Shown piece by piece: positions 19,691 through 31,663 of a stretch of DNA of 64,000 nt. Where the stretch lies: NCBI GenBank assembly GCA_963575745.1, contig CAUYUJ010007224.1, positions 492,501-556,500 on the forward strand, written 5' to 3'. Position 1 is the stretch's first letter. Every line of letters starts with the position of its first letter. The stretch is from Prorocentrum cordatum. Lineage: Eukaryota; Sar; Dinophyceae; Prorocentrales; Prorocentraceae. The notes under the pieces are model-generated. The model was not told the DNA's origin. It saw only the letters and a program-made list of their open reading frames with translations, and ran no database searches. The position numbers were made by a program, and so were the translations under genes.

Positions 19691-20640
19691 GCCGCTTGGA
19701 GGCCTCGTGGTGTTTCGGGGCCCTCTTGGAGGCCGCTTGGGGCACATGGCACCGCTTGCCTGTGGAAGCCTCGGCGCGAGGAGCTGCTTTCGCTCTTGGG
19801 AGCCTTGGCGGTCGAAGCTTTCCGCGTCGCCGACTCGCGTACTAAAGAGCGCGTCCGTTCCTGGAACTCTGGGGTCTTCCGCGCCCATGTTGCGTCCGTC
19901 ACAGGGCCGCCCAGGGGCAAGAGTCTTGGCGTCAAACCTGCGTTCGTCATTGGGCCGCTGTGGGCCCCTCCTGGGGGGTGGCATTTTCAAAAATTGTTGC
20001 TGACATCTTGGGGGCCTCTTGGGGGTGTTTGGGGGGCCTGCTGGGCTGTGTAGGTGGCCTCTCGGGGGCTTCTTGGGGGGTTGTTGGAGGCTTCTGGGGC
20101 GTTTTAGGTGCCTCGTGCACCGTATTGGGACCCGCCTGGGCCGTGTTCGGGTCCCCAGAGGCTGTTTGGGGGCCGTCTTGGGCCGTCTTGGTGCACTCTT
20201 GGGCCGTCTCGGGGCCGTCTCTGGAGTTTCTTGGGCCGTCTTGGGCCGCGCTGGTGCCGTCGTCGGCCGTCTCGGGGCCGTATCGGAAGCTTCTTGGGCA
20301 GTCTCGGGCGATCTCGGACGCTCGCGGGGCCTTCGTGGCGCATGGGATGCTAGACAAAGCGAGGATGTTGAAATTCATCAGAAACCCAAAGAAATCATCG
20401 ATGTTTGCATCTCGCGGCCCTCTTGGGGGTGGGTCGTGGTTTGGCGGTTTGGGAGCAATTTGGAGGCCGTCTTCTGGTCTTCTTGCCCGCGTTGGGAGTC
20501 GCTGCGAGGCTACTGGGGCCGTTCGCAGCGTCGAGAAGAGTGCGGCTGGCTAGCCGGGGAGGCCCGGGAAACTTGCGGGGCTGTCCGAAAGGTGCCCCAG
20601 GGTTTGGGGAGGCCGTCCGACAGGGGTCCCGTGATTTGTT
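19690..20640. repeat. degenerate CTTGGGCCGTCT array
   Basis: Units around CTTGGGGGCCTC and TCTTGGGCCGT, densest at 20000-20310. Includes a less repetitive island at 20340-20410. The plus-strand frame 20019-21095 runs through it and the next array. Confidence 0.8.
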
Positions 20641-20699
20641 TCCGGGTGTGTGTGGGCCATCCGGGGGGGTTGTTCCCATGCAGGATGTATAATTACAGG

Positions 20700-21415
20700 A
20701 GTATGGCGCAGAACACCGCGCTTGAACGCGAAGCATTACTACGAAGCAATGCGTCGCCATGCAAAACAACGCAGGGTAATGCAAACGCAAAGCTACGCAA
20801 AGCAATGGGAGACCATGGGAAGCAACGCGGGGCCATGCGAAACAATGCGAAGCAATGCGAAGCAATGCGACGCAATGCCAAGCCATGCAAAAACAATGGG
20901 CATCCACGCGGAGCAACGCAACGCAACGCTAAGCAACTCGCAGCGATGCAACGCAACGCGTTGGAATCCAAACGGCATGCGTTGCAACGAAATGCAAAGC
21001 AATGCTTCGGAGTACAAGCCAATGACAACAATTTCAAACCAACGGGTCGCCATGCACAGAAAATTCAAATAGTTCAAATCAACGCGCAGCTATGAGAGGT
21101 AATGTGCAGCCATGCGCGGCAATCTGAAGCGTTGCAGAGCAACGCAAATCAACGCAACGTGATGCAACATCAAGCGAAATATTGCGAAGCCGTGCAGCGC
21201 AATTCGAGGCAACGCGTGACAATGTCAAGCCATGCGTTACAAAGCGCTGCAAGGCGACGCGCTGTAACACGAAACTGTTTAAAGCAACGCAGAGCAACGC
21301 AAGGCAGCGCAACGCAATTCGACACATCCCGAAAGCAATGCAATTCAAACAAAAAGCGCAATGCAAACACGCAGCGCAACGAATCGCAATGCAACGCGAT
21401 GCAAAACACCTGGAA
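20700..21415. repeat. decamer array AAGCAATGCG
   Basis: About 70 degenerate 10-bp units, for example AAGCAATGCG, ACGCAATGCC and AAGCCATGCA. The 10-bp period shifts frame each unit, so encoded peptides cycle every 30 bp. Confidence 0.93.
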
Positions 21416-21439
21416 GCAATACAACCTCTCCTCCCTCCT

Positions 21440-22680
21440 CCGTCACCCCAGTTTCGGCACACCCATCACACGCTTCGTGGCCCCATAAAAGAAGGTTTCA
21501 CCGAGTGCCTCTGCGGCGCAGTTCGCATGTGGGCATCACGCGTGTATCGGCACACCCCTCACACGCTTCGTGGCCCCATATGGAAGTTCCACCTACGGCC
21601 TCTGTGGCGCAGCTCGCATGTAGGCATCACGCCTGTTTCGGCACACCCTTCACACGTTTCGTGGTCCCATAGGGAACTCCACCTCAGGCTCCCGTGGCGC
21701 AGTTCGCATGTGGGCGTCACTCCAGTTTCGGCACACCCCTCACACGCTCCGTGGCCCCAGGAATGGGGTTACATCGAAGGCTTCCGTGGCGCAGTTCGCA
21801 TATGGGAGTCACGCCCGTTTCGGCACGCCCTTCACACGCTTCGTGGCCCCATAGGAAGCTCCACCGAGTGCCTCCGTGGCGCAGTTCGCATGTGGGCGTC
21901 GCTCCCGTTTCGGCACACCCCTCACACGCTTCTTGGCCCAATAGGGAGCTCCACCTAAGGCCTCTGTGGCGCAGTTCGCATGTGAGCGATCCCGTTCCGG
22001 CTCACCCCTCACACGTTCCATGGCCCTATAGTGAGTTCCACCGAGTACCTTCGTGGCGCAGTTCCCATGTGGGCGTCACGCCCGTTTCGGCATACCCCTC
22101 ACACGCTTCGTGGCCCAATAGGGAGCTCCGCCGAGTGCCATGGTGGCGCAATTTGCATGTGGGTGTCGCTTCCGTTCCGGCAGGCCCCTCACACATTTCG
22201 TGGCCCCATGAATGGGGTTACATCGAAGGCTTCCGTGGCGCAGTTCGCATGTGGGAGTCGCGCGCGTTTCGGCGCGCCCTTCACAAGTTTCGTGGCCCCG
22301 TATGGGGGCTTCACCGAGTGCCCCCGTGGCATAGTTCGCATGTGGGCGTCACTCCAGTTTCGGCACACCCCTCACACGTCTCGTGTCCCCACAGGGGGCT
22401 CCGCCGAGTGCCTCCCTGGCACAGTTCGCATGCGGTTCCCCACCCACTTCGGCACACCCCTCACACGTTTCGTGGCCCCACAGGGAGCTCCACCGAGGGC
22501 TCCCGTGGCGCAGTTCGCATGCGATTCACCATAATTCCAGCACGCCCCTCACACGTTCGTGGCCCCATAGGGAACTCCACCGAGTGCATCCATGGCGCAG
22601 TTCGCATACGGCTCCCTATTAATTTCGGCACGCCTTTGACACGTTCCGTGGCCCCACAGAGAACTCCACCGAAAGCGATG
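21440..22680. repeat. ~91-bp satellite, about 13 copies
   Basis: Landmark GTTTCGGCACACCCCTCACA starts near 21451, 21544 (variant), 21635, 21725, 21817 and 21907, then onward at ~90-93-bp spacing. Each unit continues with CGCTTCGTGGCCCCATAGGG, CTCCACCGAGTGCCTC and GTGGCGCAGTTCGCATGTGG. A 470-codon frame (21694-23106) passes through, but period and frames argue against a gene. Confidence 0.92.
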
Positions 22681-22755
22681 TGGACAACGCGCCACTCACA
22701 ATTATTCGTCAGGGTAGTTGGCCACCGATCTGCCCACTCTCCCTTCACCTCCAGG

Positions 22756-22797
22756 TCGTCGTCGTCGTCGTCGTCGTTGTCGTCGTTGTCGTCGTCC
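22756..22797. repeat. GTC trinucleotide tract
   Basis: About fourteen GTC/GTT units. Confidence 0.95.
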
Positions 22798-22799
22798 AT

Positions 22800-23279
22800 C
22801 TCCTTCCAGTCTTGCTGCTCCCTGCGGGTCCCACTTCGCCTCCTGGCTGCCGCCGTGTTGTTTAAATGTAATCGCTTCGCCCCGCACCCCCCCAACCAGC
22901 CCATTTGGTATCATTTTGTCATTTGGGCATGCTGGGAAACCTCTTGGGGATCTTTTGGAGGGCTCCTGGGTGGAAGGGTGATCGTGCGAGTAGTAAAGGC
23001 AAGGGATCGGGCTCCCGAGCTCCTCGTGCCTGAGGGCCAGCCGCTCCTTCAGGGGGTCGTGTGCCTCGGGAGTGTACTGGCGAGGGCCAGTGCATTTTCG
23101 GGTTAAGTGTGGTCCGCATCTTTTGAGCAGCTTCTATTCGCCGGGTTTGTAGGATGAGCCTCCTGGGTGCAACCGCGGGCGGAGCGAGGGTGCGTCGCAG
23201 CGCTTCAGTCTCGATACGTCGCGGTCAGCGCTTCGCTTGAATCTTGACCCCTCGAGTTGGAAAGGAAAGGAATGGTCTT
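22800..23279. other. no gene recognised
   Basis: Unique sequence between the satellite and the next CTTGGG array. Confidence 0.4.
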
Positions 23280-23800
23280 CGGTGCCAGTCTTGGGGGCTT
23301 TTTGGGACCGTTAGGGCCAGATTATGAAAGCTCTTGTGGACTCCTGGAGGCCTCGCGGGGGATTGTTGATACCTCCATGGACCTCGTGGCGGCCTCTTAA
23401 AGCCTCTTTGGGACCTCTCGGAGGCCTGCTGGCTGTCTGGACGGTCGTCTCGGGGCAGAGGGTTCGCAATGTCTGTTCGTGGCTCCCCTCATGGACCCTT
23501 CTTGAGTCCCTCTTGGGCCGTCTTGGAGGTCTCTTGTGGCCTCTTGGGCCTCTTTGGGGCCCTCTTGGGCCATCTCGGGCCCCCACTTGGGGGCCTCTTG
23601 GGCCGTCTGTGGGTGATCTTGGGGTCTCTTGGGCCGTCTTGGAGCGCTGCAGCCTTGTAAAGGCGAGAACGATCAAATCTTTCAAAAATCCAAGGACCAA
23701 AGAATGTTGCCTCTTGGAGCCGTCTTGGCGGTCCTCGCGCCTCTTGACCCGCGAAGAGGTCATCTTGGGCGTCTTGGGGCGCCTCGGCCGATCTTTGAGC
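23280..23800. repeat. degenerate CTTGGGCC array
   Basis: CTTGGGCCGTCTTGGAGG-type units, as at 20.0-20.3 kb. Confidence 0.8.
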
Positions 23801-24036
23801 TCGGGGGGGCCCTCCTCTGCGCGGTCGAGGGGCGTTCCTGGGGCGCTCCGTGGGGCCATATCCGGGCGTCTCGACGTATCCCGTTGCAGAGTTTGGGGGG
23901 GGGGAGGCCGTCCCCCCCCCCGTGCGCGACCTAGATATTTACTGCTGACCTCTCGCCGGAGGCTCTGGCACGCCTTTGGCCCCCCTGGGCTGGCGAAGAG
24001 ATGGCCGAATGTGCCACGGGCATTCTGCACACCACG

Positions 24037-24234
24037 CTGGGGTACAGCTGGGGCGAGGGTCAAGGCCACCCGCGGTTTGGGAGGGGTGTTCTTCATGATT
24101 GGGCGTCCCACCCGTGGAGGGGAGGCGTTATATGGCTGGGGTACAGCTGGGGCGAGGGTCAAGGCCACCCGCGGTTCGGGAGGGGTGTTCTTCATGATTG
24201 GGCGTCCCACCCGCGGAGGGGAGGCGTTATATGG
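24037..24234. repeat. 99-bp direct duplication
   Basis: Two head-to-tail copies (24037-24135 and 24136-24234) differ at only a few bases. 99 bp is 33 codons, so the frame is kept (GYSWGEGQGHPRFGRGV twice). The reverse strand is also open. Confidence 0.95.
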
Positions 24235-24776
24235 AGATCTCTGCGGGCCCCGCTCCCTCGGCGAAGGGGGCCCTGTTCCCACGGTCTCGTGACCCTGCTT
24301 CGGCTGCGCCCTCTCCTGGTCGGCACCCTCCTCCACTTGGCTTCTCCCGCCCGTGTCGCACATCCTGGGCGACGTGCCTCGAGAGGCAGGCGCTGAGGCA
24401 GATGGCCTGGTTCGCAGTGTCGCGGGAGGCAAAAAACTGGGGCGCCCCACGCTGCAACCAGTGACCCAGCCTGTGGCGATCCAGAGTCGACCTACACTCC
24501 GACGGTAGGGCGCTACACGAAAATACATGCTCGCTTCGTCTGTCAGTCATCAGCTTCGTCGCTCCGCTGCTGCATAGGGCCCTGCATGAAACTGTTACCG
24601 GTTCGTCCGGAAGTAATGCTGTCGTCGTTCTTGTGATGGCGGAATCTCTCTTCATGTCTCCTCTGCGCTATTTTCCTGTTCGCCCTGGCGCAAGCCTTCC
24701 CCCGCTCCCTCCACTACCACCCCCCTCCTCGCCCTCCTGCGTGTTCTCCCCCTCCGTCACCTCCCCCTGTCCTAGC
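24235..24776. other. no gene recognised
   Basis: No repeats or domains seen. Confidence 0.4.
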
Positions 24777-24957
24777 TGCTCTCGGCTGGTCTCTGCTGCC
24801 CTCTGCTGCTCTCTGCTGCTGTCCGCTGCTCTCTGCTGCTCTGCTGCTGCTCTCTGCTGGTCTCTGCCGCTCTCTGCCGCTCTCTGCTGCTCTCTGCTGG
24901 GCTCTACTGCTCTCTGCTGGGCTCCGCTGGTCTCTGCTGCTCTCCGCTGCGGTCTGC
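24777..24957. repeat. CTCTGCTG minisatellite
   Basis: About 15 units of CTCTCTGCTG(C/G) length 10-13. Confidence 0.93.
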
Positions 24958-25159
24958 TAGCATGAAATGAGGACCCCCTGGGGAGGGAGGTCCCGCTTGA
25001 GATGTCCTCGCGATCCACTCACAGACGAGGCTTCCGCTTGAGACATGGTCACGATATGTTCCCTGGGGGTGCTCAAATGTGTTGCCTGCGACAGTACGCA
25101 AATGACGCGCTCGGATAAACATGGCGTGGTGATGATGGTGACCGATGGTCATGGTGGGT

Positions 25160-26170
25160 TGGCGATCATGATGATAATGATGATGGTTCGACGGTGCTGA
25201 TTAGTGTGATGGAGGAGAAGAAGAAAGGGTGAGGTGTTTGTTTTTCTTCGCGGGGGCGTCCAACGAAAACAAGAGCCCCACTCAGGATTTGGGGAAGCAT
25301 TTGGCAGACCGTGTTGCAACTTATGGCGCTACCCATTGCGAAACCTGCGGCTTACCTAAGGCGGGCGAGACTAAAACTGGTTTGCCCTCACAGCTTCTGC
25401 GGTTGCCAGCTGGGTTGCGGGGCGGCAGGGCCCCTGTATAGGCCCGAGAGGCGAACCGCCCGGTGATTCCCATTGTGGCGTGGTTCCAGGGCCACTGTTG
25501 GAATCGGCGAATCAGTTGCCCATCGGCCGATCAGGAGACCAGCTCACCAGCTCATGTATTTTGACACTGCGGGTGGCCAGTTGACAGGCCTGTCGGTTTT
25601 ATATGGTGTGCACTCTTCGCAAAGAGTTCACTCTCCGCGCTGGCGAACCTGTCCACCCGTTGCTGCACGTTGTTCGGTTGCTGCAATCTGTCATGGTGCC
25701 CGCGCATTCGTCATTGAATCGGTGGTTGCGCATCCGACGGTATTGTTTCGAGCATGGGTGAACGCTTCTGAAATACGATTCGACCAGCTGCGGCCGAATA
25801 ATTTGTCCTACAGTTGCTTGTTTATGGGAAGTGTGAGCAATGTTTACGTTGGCGTCGGCATGACGTCATTATCATTGGTTTGCCTTCATTATTTTGCGAG
25901 TGTGAGTTCTCAGGTTGAATCTATTCCGATCGGTTCGTCGCTGGTGTATGTCACGTGTTCTGCGCGAGAACAGTTCTTAGCATGAGTTAGTGTGGTCTTC
26001 CCCAGCTATTGATGCTTACTGCTGCTTATGAGTGGTCGCTCGCTGGCGCTATCAGAAGCTGGTCGACGCCAATACGCGCGAATAGGCGCTAGACGGAAGA
26101 TTGCTACACACTAATCGGCGGTGCTGGGGCGGGGCATGTCCTCAAACCATGGCCACACAGTTTACACACA
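25160..26170 (+). repeat. ~1-kb composite repeat R1, most divergent copy
   Basis: GATGGT-type simple sequence, then GGCAGACCGTGTTGCAACTTA..TTGCGAAACCTGCGG, GCGGGGCGGCAGGGCCC, CGAGAGGCGAACCGCC, GTGGCGTGGTTCCAGGG and TTGGAATCGG, ending in a GGCGCTA decamer stretch near 26050-26110. The same order occurs at 41.3, 42.5, 43.4 and 44.5 kb. A short conserved frame (..CETC..) exists in all copies but other frames are equally open. Confidence 0.85.
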
Positions 26171-26383
26171 TACTATACAATTGGCACGTGTGTGCCCAGG
26201 CTCATACAAAAAATTGAAGGGGCGTTTGAAGCAGGAGTGAAATGCAACATCGAAGTCGCACTCGAGCGCAAGTGGGGGTGCCACACCTTGCGATGTGTGT
26301 ACCAGGACCCCCCAGGAAGCCTCAGGAGGCCCGACTTGGATACCAGAAGAGGCTCCAAGAGGCCCCAGGATTGTGAGTGTTGT

Positions 26384-26480
26384 GCGTGTGTGTGTGTGTG
26401 TGTGTGTGTGATGTATGCTTTGTGTGGTGCGTGCTTTTTGTGTGTTGTAGGTGTTGTGTGTGTGTGTGTGTGTGTTATGT
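26384..26480. repeat. TG microsatellite, two blocks
   Basis: TGTGTG runs at about 26385-26408 and 26454-26476. Confidence 0.95.
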
Positions 26481-26529
26481 GTGTCTAGCGTGTGATGTGT
26501 TGGGCGTGATTTGTGTCTCTGTGTGCATG

Positions 26530-26780
26530 TAGTTCTGAAACCCCAGGAGGCCCCAGGAAGCCCCAGGCGGCCTCAGGAGGCCCCAGGAGACCCCAGGAGG
26601 CTTCAGGAGGCCCCAAGAGGCTCCAGGAGGCCGCAGGAGGCCCCAGGAGGCCCCAGGAGGTTTCACGAGACCCCCAGGAGGCTCCTAGGCGGGGTCTGGG
26701 GTGCCAGAAGGTTCAGAAAGCCCCAGGAGGCCCCAGGAAGTTCCAGGAGGCCCCCAGGAGGCTCCGAGGCGGGGCCTGGG
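26530..26780. repeat. CCCCAGGAGG decamer array
   Basis: About 22 decamer units CCCCAGGAGG with CTTCAGGAGG and CTCCAGGAGG variants. Two AGG.GGGG(T/C)CTGGGG joints near 26690 and 26770 show an internal duplication. Confidence 0.9.
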
Positions 26781-27051
26781 GCTCGATTTTGGAAGGATTT
26801 TTCAAGCGAAACCGCCATTCCCTGGGAATCGGGGTCACAATTATTGAAATTACCATGTGTTTTTGAAGGTTTTCTGTTAAGATGTTGAAATTCCCATGTG
26901 TTTTTGGACCCTGACGTCACGATCTGCGTGAGGGGTGCCACCGATTTCCAGAATGTCGAGGATGTCCCGAGCGAAACGCCCAGAAGAATCGCGAACGCGT
27001 GCGCACTAATCGCCTCTGAGCTCTACTCCCTCGGAGAGGTGCGTATGAGAA
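26781..27051. other. no gene recognised
   Basis: Contains two AA.TTCCCATGTGTTTTTG-like segments (about 26850 and 26888). Confidence 0.4.
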
Positions 27052-27092
27052 TATATATATATATACACACATATATATATATATATATATCC
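27052..27092. repeat. AT microsatellite
   Basis: TATATA run with an ACACAC interruption. Confidence 0.95.
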
Positions 27093-27204
27093 CGGGGGAG
27101 CAGGCCCGGGGCCCGAAAACAGTTGCCTCGACCCGCCATGGGAGGACCAGGGCTCATTTTCCATGTGTTTTTGCAGGGTTTCCGCGTCCTGGGCCTCGTC
27201 CTGG

Positions 27205-27365
27205 TTTCCGGTGGCTCCGGACGTGCCTCCTCTCCCCAGCCGTACTTCCGCGCGGCGCGCGCGAGGAGGGGAGAGAGAAGAGGAGGAGGATGAGGAGGAG
27301 GAGGCGGAGGAGGAGGAGGAGGAGCAGGAGGAGGAGGAGGAGGCGCAGGAGGAAGGACGAGGAGT
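27205..27365 (+). repeat. repeat with GGA tail, shared with 38042-38130
   Basis: GGTGGCTCCGGACGTGCCTC..CGCGCGAGGAGGGGAGAGAG then GGA units. 38042-38118 has the same non-repetitive leader followed by GGA units, so leader and tract moved together. Confidence 0.7.
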
Positions 27366-27372
27366 ACGGTGA

Positions 27373-29493
27373 CAGGGTGGAGATGATCATCTCGGCCGCG
27401 CAGCCGCGGCACGTGGCTATTTCCATGAATGTGCTCAACATTCTGGCCAACAGCTTCGAGGCCTCGGTTGTCAGGACGTCCTCCAGCGAGGGCGCGAAGA
27501 GCACAGATAATATCTTTCTGGGGATTCCAACTTCTACAACAGTCTGTTGGGGCCGAATGCATTCTTGGAGTAGCTATGGTGACAGGTCTGGTTGTACGCA
27601 ATGGACTTACGTGTGGTTGTCATCGCACAACTTCTGGAATTAGCTTCAGCACTTCAGCACGCACTCCATGGCAACGGACCTGTTGAAGGCCGTGGAGCGA
27701 GCGCAGCGAAGTTCAATCTAAGGACGAGGGTGGCGAAGCTGGCCACCCCAGCGTCTGTGTCAGCCAGGGCGATTGGCATCCTGAAGACGAAAGGTAAGAC
27801 GAATGCGCAGCAGATTTTCGATCACTTCCGCAGGATTTCACAAGAGAAGATGACGGAGGTTGCGCAGAAGGAGGCATCTGAAGCCGTCAAATATATCATG
27901 GCATGGCTGAAGGTCCGACCTGTAGGCTCCAAGCCCCCCGCGAGCGATACCTCCCCCAAGCCGAAGAAGGAGAAGGAGAAGAAGAAAAACAAGGAACCAC
28001 GCCCAGAGGCCAACCAGACTGGATGGCAATACGCCGCCATGTTGGACGACACCTACTGGTCGATCCTTACCTACTCGCCCGCTGAGCTCCAACAGCTGTG
28101 CAATGATGATTCCTTCTGGCGGCGCCCTGACCCGCATAATGCGTTCCCAGCATGCAGTTACGCAGCCAGCGCTGGCACCTACCAAGATCCAGTGAGAAGC
28201 CGAAGTCCCCATGGGCGTGGCGATTCTTGGGGAACACTGCGCGGGGAACCGTTCAAATATATGCACAAACGCCACAAACAAGCGAAGGTGGCTCGATATC
28301 AGAGAGCCGAGCACCCTTCAGAGAAGAAGAAGTATCACACTGCCCCTCCTTGGCGCGTGTTGGACGAGGAAATTGCAAGCATCGTGAACGCAAAGATCTC
28401 CCATGCGGTGGACATCGAGGTCAAGTGCTGCAGCGGGCGAGTCTTCAACGAGGACGAAGTTGGGCATCGAGCCATCTCGGCGCTATTTCGCTTGCCAGCT
28501 GCACATGTCGAGTAACCCCGCCGCGCTTCAGGCCCTGATGGAGTAGTCTCCCAGCGCTCCAACATTGGCGGAGACGGCGCAGCCTTGCAGCAGGAGAAGG
28601 AGGAAGAAGCCCTCGCCCCCTTCGCGAAGCACACTTCCTTCTCGGAGGCGATCGAGCTTAGCCGGAACTCGGGGGGAGCCAGCGGACTGGGATATGATAG
28701 AATTGCAAGACGTTGGCTCGATTCTTCCGCGCGCAGACGGCGAAGGCGACCGCGGCCTGGCGGCGCATCCAGAAGCGCGCTCCCCCCGCCGCGACCACAT
28801 TAGAGATCGGCCCGCCCCCTGCGCTGATCGACGGAAGGATCGCTGTGCCAGCAGTCGAGTAGACAGATGGGATGGACAGCCGAATTTCTCGCGGTCCGTC
28901 ACAAAGGAGTGGGGCAGAGCGCCCCTGTGGTCCAAGTCCGCACCGACGCACCTCCAGCGAGCAGAGACATCAGCATTGGCGGCAAGCGGGCTACTATCAA
29001 TCCGAAGATGACGAAGAACGAAGAGACTGTGGCGCCCCCCTCGTGGACAGCCACGGTTACGAAGCACATGCCACCGGCAGGTTCGAGCCCAGCGGCAACT
29101 GCTCATGCGCAGAAAGCCAGTGCCACTGCGAAGGCCAGTGCCACTGCGCAGCTCGCCCGCCCCACGCCCCCCCCCCCCCGCGGAGCCACCAGCCGACGCG
29201 GAGATGAACGATCCGGACTGGAGCGCAGCACAGCCTCAACCACAACCAGCAGGCTCGGGCCGATCACCAGATGTTCGGCAGTTCTTGACAGATGCGATCC
29301 AAGCGGCTGCCGTGGGAAACCAGACAGCAGTCATAGAGCAACTACATATTCAAGGACAGGGCCTCGCTAAGTGCATGGGGGCGATCGCGCAGAGTTCAAA
29401 TGCTTCATCTCAGCAGACGCCTGGCACTGCAGAGCTTGAGGCTGCGGCCAAGAAGCTGAAGACCCCCCCCCCCCCGGCAATTCAATCAGAGCC
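27373..29493 (+). pseudogene. LINE ORF1-like region, broken by frameshifts
   Basis: Plausible first ORF of the LINE whose endonuclease starts just downstream. The best piece is 27592-28515 (307 codons), with KTNAQQIFDHFRRISQEKM, a KPKKEKEKKKNKEP basic linker and a region ending at VEVKCCSG-like residues before the stop. Coding-like pieces continue in other frames at 28560-28860 and 29105-29497. The last ends with RQFLTDAIQAAAVGNQTAVI and a Pro-rich tail. No canonical zinc knuckle or RRM is visible. I assign it to the LINE by position and composition only; it could be part of an unrelated decayed gene. Confidence 0.4.
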
Positions 29494-30240
29494 ATGATGC
29501 CTGGACGTCGAGTTCGGGGCAAGCGGCCGCCACTTCCTGCCGCGGCTTCTCCTGGGCAGACTCCTGCATTGGCAACGTCTCAATCAGCAAATGCCACCTC
29601 CTGGACTTCGCTCGTCGGCCGCATGGACACGATGAACGCTGATCTACTTTTACTGCAGGAGACGAGGTTGCATTTCAAACAGCAGCTGGGCCGCGCGAAG
29701 GTCTGTCGCGCCAACGGATATGAAGCTATGTTTGGGCGCCCCGCACGCCCGCAGAAATGCCGTGGATCGAGGCGGCATCGCGCAGCTCGCGGTGGTGTAG
29801 CTACGATTTCCAAAAAGAGTATTGCGGCGTCGCCCGGCGCAAGGAAGCTCGGCGCTGCTGAGGAGACGCATGCAACTACGCGCTGGTGGCGCGTGGTCGC
29901 TCTCTTTGGATCTCGCCCGATTCACATCGTCAACCGCTGCAACGAGGCCGGCTACGATAACGTCATCAGGACACGGAGTGATAGGCACTTCCACTAGACA
30001 TTCGGAGATGTTGAGAATTGAGGCGACCGGGCCACCATCGCGTGTATGGACGCAAATACTACGACGGCACAGTCTTCAACATTGTCCGCCATCCTTGCGA
30101 CAGGGAGATGGCATGATGTGGGTGCTGTGTTTGGAGCAGAACCTACCTGCGGCTAGGGCCCGAAGTGGGGCAAATTCTAGACGCTTCGCGTGTCCCCACC
30201 AGCCCGTCCAGAAACGACGCCCAGGCGAGTAGAGGGTCGT
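29494..30240 (+). pseudogene. LINE endonuclease domain (EEP/AP-type), interrupted
   Basis: The frame 29494-29997 contains NATSW, then NADLLLLQETRLHFKQQLGR (the LQE catalytic Glu motif) and RGGVATISKKS. After a frameshift the next piece starts at 30046, MDANTTTAQSS..GRWHDVGAVFG, matching the DxN catalytic motif and the GxWxDV block near the end of this domain. The end of the domain (RLPRDLGINRHLGLEL) appears only after the inserted CTTGGGGCC array, at about 30826-30875. The nuclease would nick target DNA. It is inactive here because the frame is broken. Confidence 0.8.
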
Positions 30241-30720
30241 CCTGAGGGGCTTTGCGGCGTCTTGGGTGCCTCGGGGGGGCCTCTGCGGGCCGTTCGGGAT
30301 CCTCGTTGGGGCCTCCTGGGGGCCTCTTGGGGCCACTTGGGGCCATCTTGGGGCCTTTGGGGGCCTCCTGGGCGCTTCTTGGGGCCTCCTGGGCGCTTCT
30401 TGGGTGCCTCTGGGGGGTCTCTTGGGGCCTCTTGGGGGTCTCTTGGGGGCCTCCTGGGGGCCTCTTGGGGGGCCTCGGAGCCATCTTGGAGGAGATCGAT
30501 CAACGAAGGGGGGTTCCCTAATTACAGCCCCCCCCCCCCCCCCCTCAGGAGCCACGATCCTTGTGAGGGGTGTCGAATTTTAGCCCTCCCAGGGGTCGAT
30601 CTTGGGCGCCCCAACGCGCCGCGGAACCCCTTGTCCAGGTCAGCGGGGAGAGGGTAGGGGGAGGGGTAAACCCCTCCCCGAAGGGGGAAGAGGGAGGGGT
30701 GGAAGAGGAAACTCGTTAAA
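30240..30720. repeat. CTTGGGGCCTC array and G/C runs inside the LINE endonuclease
   Basis: A CTTGGGGCC(T/A)(C/T) array at 30240-30490, then a C16 run (about 30530-30545) and GAGGGGTAAACCCCTC. It splits a recognisable endonuclease, so it arrived or expanded after the LINE. Confidence 0.85.
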
Positions 30721-30725
30721 CCACC

Positions 30726-31660
30726 GACGCCCAGAGGGCTCGTGGGATTATGTCAAGGCGCGCGCGTCGGCCGCTCCGACCGTGCGATTGTCATCGCTGC
30801 GGCCAGGGAGGCGATCAAGTCCTTTCGACTACCCCGAGACTTGGGCATCAATCGGCACCTTGGTTTGGAATTGGTTAGCAACGTTGACGCCCGTGCTGAT
30901 ACCTGGCAAAATCAACGGATATCGCGGGCTTATCCAGTCGACTGCGTTAAAAAGATCATCAGAAGAGAGCGGGGCTCTAGGCAGACAATGCATCGACGAG
31001 CACTTCAACGCATTCGAGCAAGCCCAAGTCGACGCACGACCAGAAGATGCCTGGAGCCTCATCGGGAAAACCGGAGAATCTCACTTGGAGAAACGGCTGG
31101 AACACACGGGGATCAAGTTCGGAGCAGCGTATCACGGCCGTAGTCAGGAACCATAATTAGTGCAATGGGAAGCCGCTGCTCCACCATACTGGAAACATTA
31201 ATTGAAGGAAGGCCCTGCTGCGACGACTTTGAAACGCTTCGAGAATGTCATCGCCCCCCTCGCCGAACTTAGCCTTCAGCTTTATCGCGGGCAGAAGGAC
31301 TTACAGAGCAAGTTGAAGGCGCTGCACCTGTGGCGCGCCCTCCGGAAGCGGTTGCGACGAGAACTACAGCTTCCTGACAGCGAGTTTCTTCATGGCGCGC
31401 CCGCCCTGGAGGCCGCTGGCACTTAGATCATTTCTCTGGAAGCCAAGCACGCTACTCACGCGAAGGAAAGGGAACTTGCAAGGATCGACAACTGGAGAAA
31501 GAAGCGACGCGAGTCTCTTCGGTGCTCAGGTGGCCGAGAAGTTTGCGTTTGGATCAGGCAGAGACAATATCAGACGATCCACGCCGTCAAGTACGATGAT
31601 CTACGTCGCACCTGTACGAAACGCAGTGATATTCTGAAGCAGGTTGATCTATTCTGGGAG
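30726..31660 (+). pseudogene. LINE endonuclease end and EN-RT linker, frameshifted
   Basis: Coding-like pieces are in several frames: endonuclease tail, then FNAFEQAQVDARPEDAWSLI (about 30990-31060), FENVIAPLAELSLQLYRGQK (about 31235-31300) and ERELARIDNWRKKRRESLRC (about 31465-31530). The charged helical linker with a W-rich block before the RT is typical of this LINE class. At least three frame changes. Confidence 0.7.
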
Positions 31661-31663
31661 AAG

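Noticed and set aside
21440-22680. Tandem units as a possible CRISPR array (also 48.5-50.2 kb)
   Set aside because: The whole unit is repeated, with no unique spacers between short identical repeats and no cas-like genes. The host looks eukaryotic.
21694-23106. 470-codon open frame
   Set aside because: It runs through the ~91-bp satellite, whose period drifts around 90-93 bp. Other frames are equally open and the downstream part has no domain.
23311-24528. 405-codon minus-strand frame
   Set aside because: Composed of the CTTGGG array and the 99-bp duplication read backwards; Pro/Arg/Gly-rich with no domain.
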